This document shows positions 1-10,251 of a DNA stretch of 25,006 nucleotides, piece after piece. The translations under genes were made by a program, and so were the position numbers. Source of the stretch: Paraphysomonas bandaiensis (Eukaryota > Chrysophyceae); the NCBI GenBank assembly GCA_965644295.1, contig CBFFRP010000499.1, positions 1-25,006 on the forward strand. Direction: 5' to 3'. Positions within the stretch are counted from its first letter, which is position 1; every line of letters begins with the position of its first letter. The notes under the pieces were generated by a model. The model worked only from the letters and a program-made list of their open reading frames with translations, was not told the origin of the DNA and ran no database searches.

Positions 1-1
1 C

Positions 2-3000
2 CCATATGATCTCCTCTGCAACATCATCACTAAATGGGTTACCAAGGCCCGGGCCAGAGGTCACACGGTAATCATTGCAGGCGACTTTAACGGATCCATG
101 GAAACGCACACCACGAATAGAGATATACGCCCACTAGCCGGTAAACTCCAGCTGTCGGCGCCACTAATCACACAATTACTCCAACGGCAAGCTTTTCACA
201 CATTCCACAGATTGGACAAGGGAATCTCGCGTATCGATCACATACTACATACGCCACTTCCACAGCATATGCGAATCACTGACACCGGATGCCTCAATTC
301 CCCCACCTTAATTGCAGCAGCGTTTGACCATAGGCCGGTTTGGGTTGGATTCAATATTACTGTAACACAAGATATCTCTTCCCCAGAGTCACACTTAAAA
401 ATACCTCCTCGCCTAAACATCAACCCAAGGGATCCTGAGGAGGTAAAAGCGTACACTGCCAAACTTCTCATGCTACACGCCCAACTGCCCCCTATAGACA
501 AGAACCTCAGCCCAACACTAGACCCAGAGACTGCAGCCACCCGACTAGCGGCGATACATCACATCACCTTGCAGGCAACGCTTACAGCAAAGGGTCCCCG
601 CTACAGCCGTCGCACGAGGCTCCATGACCGGTGTCAGCGAATTCGTTCACATTTTAAAGATGGTTTCTCCCCGGAAATGAGGGTAATTCAAGAAGGGATG
701 GTTATGGTAATAAAGATAGTTCAGAAAATGTTTAACTCAGCTGGATATAAAAGACACGGATGGCGTGGATCCCCATTACGCAATCCGATCCACGCGCTCA
801 TCACCGCCTGGCAGGAGCGCGGGAACTCGTACCTCCAAAACTCCACGGGACCTGCGAAAGGAATAGCCGACATCAACTTCAGGAATGATTACCGATCAGC
901 AGACCCCAGAGCCATTCTGAGCTGGACTGCCAAACAAGTCACCAAGAAGAACCTTCTACACATTGTGATTCGAATGCGAGGACTCTTGCACGGACGAGAC
1001 AGGACGGAGATGCGCAAGAGGCTCACAGACCGTACAAACCATATGGAAGCACTACTAGAACAGAGAAGACTACAAGCAGTACTGCAGAAGATAGGACTTA
1101 AAATCAAAACGCCACTTCGACTAACGACAGTGAGAACTACTGACGGGACACTTCTCACTACCCCGCAAGACATCCACGAAGGAATCAACAAACACTTTCG
1201 AGACCACCACGCGGAACCTGCAGGACTGGACCCAGTCGCACAAAGACTACAGGACGACCCCAACTGGTGGAAAACCCTCCTTGACCCTCAATCGGTGACT
1301 TCCCAGGAGCCCCTCCATCCGTGCTCGAACATACCCCTTACCCTACAACACGGACTACGACGTGCACTATGCACTAAAGTTAAACCAGAAATGGCGGACC
1401 TACTCGGAAAGGCTTTAGAGAAGGACATCACGCACGAAGAATTCTACTCCACCTTACATTCCATATCCTTCAACCGGGCTCCCGGACCCTCCATGGTCTC
1501 ATCCAACATGGTCAAATCCTGGCCTCCAGCCATACAACAGGAAGCATTCACCCTTATCAAGTCGCTCTGGAAGCACAAACACGTGCCTACTTGGTGGAGA
1601 GACAGAGTAATGACCCCCATACTCAAGAAACCGGGAGAACCCTCTTTTTCCAACCTTCGACCGATCGGTCTGCTCGAAATATCACGGAAAATTCTGACAA
1701 GAATAATCTCCCACAGGATACTCACAGTCTGGGAGGAACAGCAGATCCTACACCCGTCCCAACATGGATATCGCTGGAGAAATGGCACAGACACGGCCAT
1801 CTTAACGGTTCTAGCGGCCTCAGAGGCAGCCAGACGTCACAATGCCCAACACATCTGCACGCTCTGGGACTTCAAAAAAGCATTCGACTCCATAACACCT
1901 AATCTAATGAAACTAGCATGGGCTCGGCTAGGTGTCCCCGATGCTGTGGTTGAATGGTTTGGAGAATTAGACGCTGGGGGTCTCACATTCCCATGGACGC
2001 CGTTCATGGCGAACAACATGGAGCCACGCTCGTTGGCAGAACTTCTAGCTACCGACGGACACTTCCTTGCACAGTTCGTACTCGGATTTGAGGCCGTGAG
2101 AGGAATCACACAGGGGGGAACCGAATCCACTTGTGCCTGGGTGGCGCTACACGATATCCTTCTTACATGGTTAGACCTAGATCTTAGAGCAATCTGTCTT
2201 ACACCATCACCACTCCTACTGACCCCGAACTCAAAGAAAAAAGTCTCCTTCGCGGATGACATCACCACCATAGATGTGTCTATCACTCAAGCCCAGGAAA
2301 CGGCGATACGAATGTCGGCGTTCTGCAGCTTCTCGGGAATGGAACTCTCGGTACCTAAGGTTATCTGCACTTTTTTCCCTCACCTACGGGAAAATCTAGC
2401 CCAGGTCAAACAAACCGGACACATTACCTTATATGACTGGTATTGGAGACCCCAACCTGTACCAATACATACGACTCATGAATCGATACACTATTTGGGG
2501 GCTGATCTACCACTAACACTTACAGACACGGACTCATACAATTGGTGTACAAACTACCTAAAGGCAGCGGGCACACACCTTGGGATCAGGCACGCCTCAG
2601 CGGGTTGCAAAGTCATGGTTATAGAGACCCAAATCATCCCCACTCTACTTTACAAGGCCACCAAGGCTTCTTGGCCCCTGCAATATTATTACAAGAACAT
2701 CGATTCAACTTGCGCAAACCTTTACAGGAAAGCACTAAGCCTGAGTCCTGGTTACCCCACGGAAATGATCTACCTCTCTCTCAGGCATAATGGACTTGGA
2801 ATGAAACGCTTCTCAGACTCCGCTCAAGAACAAAAATGGGGCTCCCTACAGCGCGCCATAATCCTAGGCGGTGATGCCGGTGACGCAGCGCACTTTCTCC
2901 TAACACAGACTATCGCGCCGTACCCAAACTACCACCACTTTGCCTTAAGTCTGCGGGAATGGGGTACGGAGGTTGGCCTTACACTCCAACAACCCGACAT

Positions 3001-4819
3001 TCCGGAACCTCAAGATACCAACACCCTGACCAACATTATCCGCACATTAGAACTGGATGATGTAGCCGCGGATACATATCAGGCAATCTTCACCGACGGC
3101 TCATACACGCCTACAGCCCTATCCCCGCGCCGCATTACGCATGTACACCCACGTACAAGATGGGCACATTATGGAGGAGCGGCGGCAGTCTGGCTCCCCC
3201 CGGAGGATGAATGGAAGAACGGTACAACAAAAATACTGCGATTAGAGACACCCTTCAGCGACGTGCCTGGACTTGGCCCGTATGCATACGAGCTCATGGG
3301 AGCAGCAATGGCGCTTATACTGTCTGCGCGACTCCCATCACACATACCGATAAATACGGACTGTAAGGCCGTCTGCATACGCACACACGAAGCACTCTCC
3401 GCCAGACGTCGGGCACTGGGGCATCGTGCCAAAGGTGTACTGCTCGAAAGCATTGCAGCAAATAACGATTGCACAAGGACAGTAGCCTGGGTCCGATCAC
3501 ACCCCGAACGACGCACCTCTGATGAGTCTGAATGGACATATGAAGACAAAGGAATTTACATTGCCGACGCAGTAGCAGGAGGGGACTGGCTTGAGGTAGA
3601 TCGACTACTCGGACGACAAAATTACACTGTCTGTAACATGGAAGTGGACCAAGCCATCGAGAGAATACTCACCGAGGGTTTATGGCACTGGCGCCTAACT
3701 GGGGAACGACGGCCGTATCGCACTAGCCCCCTGCTCACGGATTTCCAATCCCTCCGTAATCAACGGACGCTGGAGGCATACACAGCTCTCCGAGACCAAC
3801 GCTACGGTCACAATCCCGACCGGGCTCCTGGATACTGGAAAGACAGCGGAGCACTACTTCCGCGCAAACTGGCGCAAGCAGATGGTGAACCATCAAAGGA
3901 CAAAGTGAGTTCCCACCTGCGCCAAAGAGTACTCAATGCAGCACTGACATGGGACAAATCCTTCAGCATAGGAAGAAACCGGGCGAAAACCAAACACGGA
4001 CTCGACATGGCTAAAGCCGTATGCTCTGACTGCGGATTTAGACTAGACTCACTCAAGCATATGTGTCTAGACTGCACAAACGACACCATAACGCAGATAA
4101 GGGAGTCTGCATTTCACAGCCACAAAAACGCGCTCCTAGAAGAAATGAGAAATCCGGAACTACCCCAATGGACCACCACTGTACTCCAGCGACTCTCCAG
4201 CAGGGCCTGGAACCCTTCCGTGCCACAGGTGGAGAGATTCTGGACGGGTACCATCACAACTACACAGCTTGAAATGGTTTTTGGAGATCACATCCATGAG
4301 TCACTGACATCCCAAGGACTGCGCAGCATCGAATCAGCGATCATCAAATTACTGCTACCGCTGTTCGCTGCAGCAAAGCTCATGATCCAAGATCGCGGAA
4401 GAAGATACGTGACCCTACGGAAAGGCCCCCCAAGGCTACTACCGCGGCCGAGTCCAAAGCACAGACAGAAACGGAAACGCCCAAGGGTGCTAAGATTACT
4501 AGGAATCCACAGACGAACCGAGACTGGAACACCGCCCACCGCACCTCTAAACCCTACCAGCCATACACAGAGGACCATAGCAACGGACCGTATGAAACCA
4601 ACAGGCCCTAGACAAAGGCGACGACGTCTCCGGCAACTCCACCTATGCCCAACGCCCAAACGGTGCATGGCGACACCGCCACATTCCACCACACCATCAA
4701 CCTCTCAGTCCACACATCTAGTGCTCTGTACACTCAGGACCTTAATACAGAACCCGGTACCTCAGAGTCAGGCGGAACCGTATCCCAAGGGGAGACCCCC
4801 GGACAACACGCGCCAGTGA
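2..4819 (+). CDS. LINE ORF2-type polyprotein: endonuclease (partial), reverse transcriptase, RNase H, CCHC knuckle
   Basis: The frame is already open at base 2, so the first ATG (98) is not the true start; I use it only to number residues. Just before it is the APE-endonuclease signature GDFN. SRIDHI (44-49) and DHRPV (77-81) match later endonuclease motifs. The RT follows: motif A LWDFKKAFD (588-596), motif B RGITQGG and motif C FADD (718-721), with all catalytic Asp present. RNase H has D1000 (TDGS), E1065, D1088 (TDCK) and D1157 (ADAVA). A Zn knuckle C1309-C1312-H1321-C1326 follows. The protein nicks target DNA and copies its own RNA at the nick (target-primed reverse transcription). The last ~130 residues are basic and Pro/Arg-rich, unlike the rest, and overlap another open frame, so the true C-terminus is uncertain. 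No stop or frameshift is seen in the enzymatic domains. Confidence 0.93.
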   Translation, partial: PYDLLCNIITKWVTKARARGHTVIIAGDFNGSMETHTTNRDIRPLAGKLQLSAPLITQLLQRQAFHTFHRLDKGISRIDHILHTPLPQHMRITDTGCLNSPTLIAAAFDHRPVWVGFNITVTQDISSPESHLKIPPRLNINPRDPEEVKAYTAKLLMLHAQLPPIDKNLSPTLDPETAATRLAAIHHITLQATLTAKGPRYSRRTRLHDRCQRIRSHFKDGFSPEMRVIQEGMVMVIKIVQKMFNSAGYKRHGWRGSPLRNPIHALITAWQERGNSYLQNSTGPAKGIADINFRNDYRSADPRAILSWTAKQVTKKNLLHIVIRMRGLLHGRDRTEMRKRLTDRTNHMEALLEQRRLQAVLQKIGLKIKTPLRLTTVRTTDGTLLTTPQDIHEGINKHFRDHHAEPAGLDPVAQRLQDDPNWWKTLLDPQSVTSQEPLHPCSNIPLTLQHGLRRALCTKVKPEMADLLGKALEKDITHEEFYSTLHSISFNRAPGPSMVSSNMVKSWPPAIQQEAFTLIKSLWKHKHVPTWWRDRVMTPILKKPGEPSFSNLRPIGLLEISRKILTRIISHRILTVWEEQQILHPSQHGYRWRNGTDTAILTVLAASEAARRHNAQHICTLWDFKKAFDSITPNLMKLAWARLGVPDAVVEWFGELDAGGLTFPWTPFMANNMEPRSLAELLATDGHFLAQFVLGFEAVRGITQGGTESTCAWVALHDILLTWLDLDLRAICLTPSPLLLTPNSKKKVSFADDITTIDVSITQAQETAIRMSAFCSFSGMELSVPKVICTFFPHLRENLAQVKQTGHITLYDWYWRPQPVPIHTTHESIHYLGADLPLTLTDTDSYNWCTNYLKAAGTHLGIRHASAGCKVMVIETQIIPTLLYKATKASWPLQYYYKNIDSTCANLYRKALSLSPGYPTEMIYLSLRHNGLGMKRFSDSAQEQKWGSLQRAIILGGDAGDAAHFLLTQTIAPYPNYHHFALSLREWGTEVGLTLQQPDIPEPQDTNTLTNIIRTLELDDVAADTYQAIFTDGSYTPTALSPRRITHVHPRTRWAHYGGAAAVWLPPEDEWKNGTTKILRLETPFSDVPGLGPYAYELMGAAMALILSARLPSHIPINTDCKAVCIRTHEALSARRRALGHRAKGVLLESIAANNDCTRTVAWVRSHPERRTSDESEWTYEDKGIYIADAVAGGDWLEVDRLLGRQNYTVCNMEVDQAIERILTEGLWHWRLTGERRPYRTSPLLTDFQSLRNQRTLEAYTALRDQRYGHNPDRAPGYWKDSGALLPRKLAQADGEPSKDKVSSHLRQRVLNAALTWDKSFSIGRNRAKTKHGLDMAKAVCSDCGFRLDSLKHMCLDCTNDTITQIRESAFHSHKNALLEEMRNPELPQWTTTVLQRLSSRAWNPSVPQVERFWTGTITTTQLEMVFGDHIHESLTSQGLRSIESAIIKLLLPLFAAAKLMIQDRGRRYVTLRKGPPRLLPRPSPKHRQKRKRPRVLRLLGIHRRTETGTPPTAPLNPTSHTQRTIATDRMKPTGPRQRRRRLRQLHLCPTPKRCMATPPHSTTPSTSQSTHLVLCTLRTLIQNPVPQSQAEPYPKGRPPDNTRQ

Positions 4820-4917
4820 GTCCTCAGACAGACGAGCAGGGCGAACTCACACACAACATCAAGAACGGAAGTGGTTGCACCTTGGTGCTTGCGGCGACGC
4901 ACAAGCAGCTTTTGTAG
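4645..4917 (+). CDS. Overlapping ORF at the LINE 3' end (90 aa), also open in the second LINE copy
   Basis: This frame overlaps the tail of the main LINE frame and runs about 100 bp past its stop. It begins MPNAQTVHGD and ends ATHKQLL. The truncated minus-strand LINE copy keeps the same ORF at 18335-18607, with the same length and the same stop. Upstream, the same frame is open back to about 4381 and Thr/Pro/Glu-rich, except for one TAG at 4609-4611 that both copies share. It could be the real 3' coding sequence reached by frameshift and readthrough, a small accessory ORF, or an accidental open frame. No domain is recognised. Sharing between two related copies is weak evidence by itself because they descend from one parent. 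Confidence 0.3.
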   Translation: MPNAQTVHGDTATFHHTINLSVHTSSALYTQDLNTEPGTSESGGTVSQGETPGQHAPVSPQTDEQGELTHNIKNGSGCTLVLAATHKQLL

Positions 4918-5053
4918 CGTTAAATAGTAGGATAATAGAATTTGTGCTGATTAGTTATGGGTAGAGGTCTAACTAGTAGACTAGTATTCAACTAGCCGCT
5001 ATATCGGAACGGGTTTTTAACGCCTATTGCTAAATAAAAAGACATTCAATATA

Positions 5054-5500
5054 CATATATTGTTATTCATAATTCTCACTCTATCGTGTTCATTACTTAC
5101 ACTCTAATAATCACAACATTGTTTTACTATTATAAAGATCAATTCTTTATTTGGTAGCGGATGATAGTTAAAGTTACAAGTTACGACCCAACCGAATCGG
5201 ATTCGACAACCGACAAGCGAAAAGACTCAATGCCGAAATTCGATGCGAAGGACTTCTCCAGGTGCGAAGAAGTCCTTAACTCAAAGCGTTCGTTTTCAAC
5301 ACTTTGAGAATCACTCGAGAGTGTAGGATTTAAGTATTGCAGTCCTATTAAGTTAATCGTGACTAAATACTAACCACACAAGATTTTTATTGGGGTGCGA
5401 TAAAAAGCTGGCACACTTTTGTCTGCCAATTCTAGACTTTTGTATGCTATGATAAACACGATGATATGAACAACTACTTACTGCAATATGTATTGGTCTC
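5054..5500. other. Intergenic region between the LINE and TRAPPC6
   Basis: No convincing coding sequence, tRNA or array is seen. The region should contain the 3' UTR and poly(A) site of the minus-strand TRAPPC6 gene. One short hairpin (5249-5278) is listed separately. Confidence 0.6.
5249..5278. repeat. Short inverted repeat (9-bp stem, 12-nt loop)
   Basis: AAGGACTTC at 5249-5257 pairs perfectly with GAAGTCCTT at 5270-5278. It lies downstream of the TRAPPC6 stop. No function is evident, and a stem this short can arise by chance. Confidence 0.4.
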
Positions 5501-6142
5501 CTACGGAGACTTGATCTTAATGTTGAAAGTGCACGCCGGAAGGGTGTTAAACTCGGCCACAACTATCGACGACAGCCCAAGATTTGCAAGAGCACCTCTC
5601 AATATACCACATGGAAAGTGCAGCATTCGTGCTGCAGCCTGCTTAGAAGAAATATCATCGGATGCATACCGATCTAGCCACTTAAACTTGAAGTCCGATA
5701 AAACGAACACCCCACGATGATTCGTCTGTAATTTGTCGACCTGATGCGTATAAACATATTGCTCTCATCAGGGGCACGGATTACCTTTTTCTTGAACACG
5801 TCATCCCAAAAGTCCTTGCATACAAATTTGACGATTTCCAGGGGATCCGACATTAAAGGTCTATTCTGGGCTAATTTTTCAACATACCTATTCACAGTGG
5901 GATCAATTATTTACAAGATTACCAGACAAATGAACACACCTAAATCCAACATCATACCCCAAATTGTCTAGCCTTTGTTGATATAACGAATTACGCTCCT
6001 GGCAACAAATCCTAGTCATCAACATGCATACGACAGGAAGCAAACACACCTGTTCTAATCCAGGTATGTCAGGTAGTTCCAATGCAAGTATTTCGCACAG
6101 TAAAAACTCGAACGCGCTTTCGGAGACTTCAGTTCTTGACAT
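5501..6142 (-). CDS. TRAPPC6: TRAPP complex subunit 6 (Trs33/TRAPPC6, Bet3-fold), four exons, 164 aa
   Basis: Exons on the minus strand: 6142-6050, 5998-5940, 5887-5785 and 5740-5501. The introns are 51, 52 and 44 nt, all GT-AG, and all phases agree. The product begins MSRTEVSESAFEFLLCEI and contains YDVGFRYVEKL, then IVKFVCKDFWDDVFKKKVDK. It continues with TNHRGVFVLSDFKFKWL, FPCGILRGALANLGL and ends LPACTFNIKIKSP. This order of blocks is typical of the Trs33/TRAPPC6 family (Bet3-like alpha/beta fold), and 164 aa matches its usual length. TRAPP is the tethering complex and Rab/Ypt1 GEF of ER-to-Golgi and intra-Golgi traffic; this subunit pairs with another Bet3-like subunit in the core. The first intron is a multiple of three without a stop, so its retention would keep the frame. 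The gene is divergent from the saposin-like gene. Confidence 0.93.
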
Positions 6143-6622
6143 TTGCTAAACAGTTTCGACAGGCTAAGAAGTAAAGCACAATACAGCAAAATTATATTAT
6201 ATCTGTGCACACGCGCACATAACGTAACTTTATATGCTTACGATATGCAGCTTTCAGATATGCGAAATGCATGACAGCTCTTTATGATGAAATACATCCC
6301 TCCTGAAGAAAGCACTGTACCATGTACGCACCTATTGACTGTAGGAATTCCTACGGTGTACGTATAGAGTACAACAGCACAATATTCCTGATTTTTTGTT
6401 CTTGTTGATGACAAAACCCCTGTTTATATATCTAGATATCCATATCTATACCACAGCAATTCTGAATAAATACCGTATTTTAGTATTTTAAGAAGGACAT
6501 GTAGTGTATCTACCTCAACAAACAAATCATCACTATTCAACACATATTTAATTTTGTATTGTATCTGTGTGTTGTAATTATCAAACTCTGGAAAACAGTT
6601 ATTGCTATCAGTATCAACTACA
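6143..6622. promoter_or_regulatory. Divergent intergenic region (TRAPPC6 minus / saposin-like plus)
   Basis: The 480 bp between two divergent start codons must carry both promoters and 5' UTRs. It is AT-rich, with several TATATA-like stretches (for example near 6190-6240 and 6425-6445). A perfect 14-bp palindrome, GTAGGAATTCCTAC, lies at 6341-6354 near the middle. No element can be assigned from sequence alone. Confidence 0.5.
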
Positions 6623-8998
6623 ATGATACTTTATAATGTTTATGTTTTAGTTTTATTTGCGTCAAGTACATGGATAACAACTTGTGCTTTATCGGAAACT
6701 GTAAAGGCGTTCAAAGAGCGACAGCGGCAGCACTTGTTAAAACAGCAACAGCAACAGCAGATACAGCAGGAAGAGCTTCATTCCGAGTCATCTATCAATT
6801 TTGATAGGCAGAGACAAGCGTTGGAGAGGCAGTGGGTTGCCAGAGAGCAGTCAGCCCACGCTCCCTCAGACACAGTGGAAGATACGGAGGAGTACTATTA
6901 CTATTACGCATATGATGAAGATGATTCCAGTGACCAGGCTTCACCTTATTTTGCAGATATTGATGCATTTTCTGAGCGGTACCTTATTTCTATGGCCAAA
7001 AAGCATGCGAACTGCCTACGCAAAGGTGAAGAAGACCCATTGCTGGTACATGAATAGTAGCATGAATTCTCTAAGGACTAATGAATTATAGGCTCAAGCT
7101 ATTCAACTTGTAGAAGCCAAACGACTCCTCACTGAGCAAATAAACAATGCAATGCAGGGTTTGGGCCGAAATTCTTTCGGTAATTCTACTAATTTTACAC
7201 TGGGAGAGAACAAAACAGAATCCAGTGAAGAAGTGTCGAAAACAAAATCTGGGGCGAAGTCTAAGAAAGCTGAAGAGGAAAAGACAGAGGAAGAGATCGA
7301 GGAAGAGAAAAGACTTGCCAAAGAAAGAGAACTAGAGGAAGTAGGATCCCGTATTATTACCGCTGACGTCTTTTTATGACTGATATAAGAGCATTGCTAT
7401 AATTACCGCTGATTATATATTGACTGAAATGTACTCACAGCTTGTGTGAATGTTTTGACCGAGTAGGTACTGGATAAAGGCAGTATAGTCGGCGCGGACT
7501 GCGAAACTCAGTTATGCGGCGCATGTAAACTCGTGGTGCAGGAGTTCGGTAAGTTAATTCCTCTTTGAGGTGCCTTCCGTGATTTAATTGGCTATTCTAG
7601 CCCAGGCAGTAGAAAAGCAAGTAGGCAACGCGTACGTGAAGTACATGAACGGCCTCACGGAGGAGTTCTGCGAATCGAGAGCTATCACTACTCCTTATTT
7701 ACCACTGGTACAGGCTATATGCAAAACTCTCTTCTCGGTATGGTAGCTGTAGTTTTACTTCGTTTATACTCCGCTACGTTTAAGCTATGATTTCTATGCC
7801 TTGAAACATTTGGTGCTGCATACTTTTTTTTATGAGTGAATCCTATTTTGAAAGGGGTCATATATGAGACTGTTCTCTAGTGTGGGATATTAATATGTGT
7901 GTGTATTGAGATGGTTGCGTACAGGGTGACGTGGTCTATCGCAATGCCATTATTCAGACTGTACGGGCTCACCACCAGGCATCCGCATCCAACCTTTCCC
8001 TTCTTCAACAGCAGGTAAAATGTAAAGTGTAAAGTATAGTTTGCAGCGTCTGAACGCGGGTTGCGTGCATACTAATTGTATTGTATTTTTGGATTTCAGG
8101 TGTGCCTACCCACTGGGTACTGCGTCGTAAATCAGATGAGATATGATTTACCGAAGACGCTTCCAACAGGCGATATTCTGTATGTACTTGATATATATGT
8201 CTCTAGTTGTGTCTCACCAGATTTATGGAGTGTGGATAGATGCGAAGTATGCCGAGCACTAGGGCGACATATAGAGGTATGCGATGCGACCATGTCAGTG
8301 TTTTCATTATATGCCAGCCTCGTCTCTGCGGTATCGCTTTTTTATGAACTAAATTGAAATAGACGTTTAATCAGATACTGCATTGCAGTAGTAGTCAAAT
8401 GATGCATATTGTATGTTATCGATTGATATCATCTGTCGTAATTTTACAGGAGATGGTGTCTTTGGTGTGGCGTGTGACAGACAGTGCTGCGACTGGGATA
8501 GTAAGAGAAGCCTGCGACAAAATGGTATGTTATTGTAACAATTTAGGCCATATTCTGGACGTCTAATCGAATTGTTCTGCATGCATTTCACCTTTTTCCT
8601 ACTTGAGATGTTTTCTTGTAGGCCCTGTCGAGCGAGCTTCATGACCACTGTTCAACTATTAGCTCCGGTCGAAAACTAGGTACAGTCACTAGTGACCCAC
8701 GTTGTTGTATATTATACAATATGTATACTGTATATATGCCAATGAATATGTTGCTCTGAAGAGGTATAGGTATTTGACTTATAAATTCCTATCTGATACC
8801 GGGTGTGTTTTGTGCTGATGAATAATTTCTTCAGCTGAGATCGCCTGGATTTCGAAGGTGTACTCAGAGGATGTAGAGCGTAAAAAGCGATCAAAGGTTT
8901 CTTTTCCGGTAAAGCTCTGTAATGAAATCAAGTTTTGTTTTGGGGAAGTCGATGAGAAAGCCACTCTCATGCGGACGATAGACGCTGTATACTCGTAA
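6623..8998 (+). CDS. Secreted protein with two saposin-type (SapB) domains, nine exons, 484 aa
   Basis: My exon model is 6623-7045, 7092-7340, 7467-7548, 7601-7737, 7925-8014, 8100-8276, 8450-8524, 8622-8679 and 8835-8998. All eight introns are GT-AG and the summed phases give one 485-codon frame ending TAA. The ATG at 6623 gives a hydrophobic signal peptide (MILYNVYVLVLFASSTWITTC). Residues 30-224 are Gln- and Glu/Lys-rich, probably coiled coil, with a five-Tyr run and acidic stretch, and possible N-glycosylation sites (NST, NFT, NKT). Domain 1 Cys: 241, 244, 275, 292, 329, 335. Domain 2 Cys: 375, 378, 408, 421, 459, 465. Both show C-x2-C...C...C...C-x5-C, the six-Cys saposin pattern. Such proteins bind lipids or membranes in lysosomes or outside the cell. 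Orthology is unknown. The exon 6 end is least certain, because a small extra intron cannot be excluded. Confidence 0.82.
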
Positions 8999-9569
8999 TA
9001 TCCTGCGTTAGTTTTCGGTCCAATCGTGGTATATACACTGTGTGAATAATATTCGCTAAATGGTTTTAATAGAGACGAAATGTAAAATACCACGATATAA
9101 CTTGTTAGTTATTGGAGGTCATGCCGCTTTACACTTCGCCATGTCACAGAAGACTTATTGTCAGAGTAGAATAGTTGTATTAGCTCTACAACTAAACAAT
9201 GTGGTCCCAATAGCTTGTCATTGTAAATCAAAATGATGAATTATATGAACTAGTCCTTTTTTAGAAAGAACCATTGTCATCAATTATGCTCGATACAGCT
9301 ACGCATTGCTTACAGACATAGTCTTAAGGTCAAACCAGTGCAGCATAGCACAGGTGGAACTTAAGAAAAAAAATTAGTAAAAGAAGACAAAAACGAGATA
9401 TATAGTACATAGTAATATGGACGGAATTACCATCGAAATATGTAAACTACATCAAAATCAATTCATACAATTCTTTGAACGTTGGACTCACTGAATAATC
9501 AATTACAGTAATTACAATTGTAATATAATTATAATCATTCATTTGTCAATCACTGTATTATACATGGTG
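8999..9569. other. Intergenic: 3' flank of the saposin-like gene, AT-rich
   Basis: No ORF or RNA gene is supported. Its right end (about 9495-9560) resembles 21596-21660, part of an older repeat described separately. Confidence 0.6.
9495..9560 (+). repeat. Left part of an older dispersed repeat, interrupted by the hAT element
   Basis: It shares the block AATTACAATTGTAATAT and a following ATCATTCATTTGTCA-like stretch with 21607-21655. The matching right part is at 17216-17289. Together they suggest that the hAT inserted inside this older repeat. Confidence 0.45.
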
Positions 9570-9802
9570 CATCAATAGTATTGATGGATTTTTTAAACCG
9601 GTCCTACAATACAATTACAATATATTGCAATATATTGTCAATGTATTGCAATATATTAGTATGACTAATCAGTAGGTAAACACATCCGTAGATTTCATTT
9701 TTAGTATTAGTCATTAAGATCACATGACAACCAAAAACCAACTGCTGCTTATCCTCTGAGCCATAATCGGTGACGTCAACATCACCATATTCATCCACAG
9801 AA

Positions 9803-10090
9803 TTAATTGAAATATGCTAGAGTATCCGGCCATAACTGTCGAATCGCTTTCAGAAACAACAGCATATCAAGTAGGATGGATACTTTTTGCGCAACACTGA
9901 TATAATATGTTTAGCTGTGCTGAACAGACGTTCCCATCATGTACATACCAGGGCCAGGCAACCGTTAATGACTCGTGGATCTGTACGTTTCTTAATTTTT
10001 TGAGCTGACTGAAGATTTTTAGTCGCATAGTCAACATTAGCTTCATTATCCTTTGTAATGTTGTAATCAATTTCTCGGTTATTTATATCC
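9803..10090 (-). pseudogene. Decayed hAT transposase, C-terminal dimerisation region
   Basis: On the minus strand, ERLFSTAKHIISVLRKK (ERLFSTA at 9913-9933) matches the C-terminal hAT dimerisation block. After a frame change come LLFLKAIRQLWPDTLAYFN and a stop at 9803-9805. Upstream, another open stretch (TKNLQSAQKIKKRTDPRVI) precedes a stop codon just before the ERLFSTA block. At least one frameshift and one internal stop therefore break the reading frame. The catalytic DDE region and the BED zinc finger are absent. The acidic tail shared with copy 2 (DVTDxGSED) lies further downstream, near 9750-9795. Confidence 0.7.
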
Positions 10091-10251
10091 TTTTTGCACC
10101 CTACAGTTGAGAATCTTCTCTTATATGACTATCATAATATTGATTGCAATATATTGCAATAGTATTCTTTTAACAGAAACACTATTGATGGAATATTTGA
10201 CCAGTCCACCAATCCATATATTTTACAACGTATTGCAATACAATATATTGT

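Larger units (their letters stand above)
1..5053 (+). mobile_element. Non-LTR retrotransposon (LINE with APE, RT and RNase H), 5' end outside the window
   Basis: This is the 3' part of a LINE: one long open frame (2-4819) followed by a 3' UTR of about 235 bp. The 3' boundary is set by comparison with a second copy on the minus strand (18198-19384). The two share sequence through the short A/T-rich stretch near 5035-5053 and then diverge. No long poly(A) is seen; the end is a short A-rich tail. The 5' end and target duplication lie outside the window. The element is visibly richer in G+C than the host genes around it, as expected for inserted DNA with its own codon use. The frame is uninterrupted, so this copy looks younger than the 18-19 kb copy. 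Clade (I, Tad or R1-like) is not assigned; the RNase H domain only narrows it to RNase H-bearing LINE groups. Confidence 0.9.

Noticed and set aside
1837-2286. 149-aa minus-strand ORF opposite the LINE RT
   Set aside because: It is the antisense shadow of RT motifs A to C.
6341-6354. 14-bp palindrome as an operator
   Set aside because: It is a single perfect palindrome without a second copy or a known factor; kept only as a note in the intergenic entry.
8367-9093. Minus-strand ORFs over the 3' exons of the saposin-like gene
   Set aside because: The plus-strand spliced model explains the sequence with consistent phases and Cys pattern.
9600-9660. Possible CRISPR-like or satellite array from repeated TTGCAATATATTG motifs
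   Set aside because: Spacing is irregular, there are no unique spacers, the host is eukaryotic, and the motifs belong to a hAT end.
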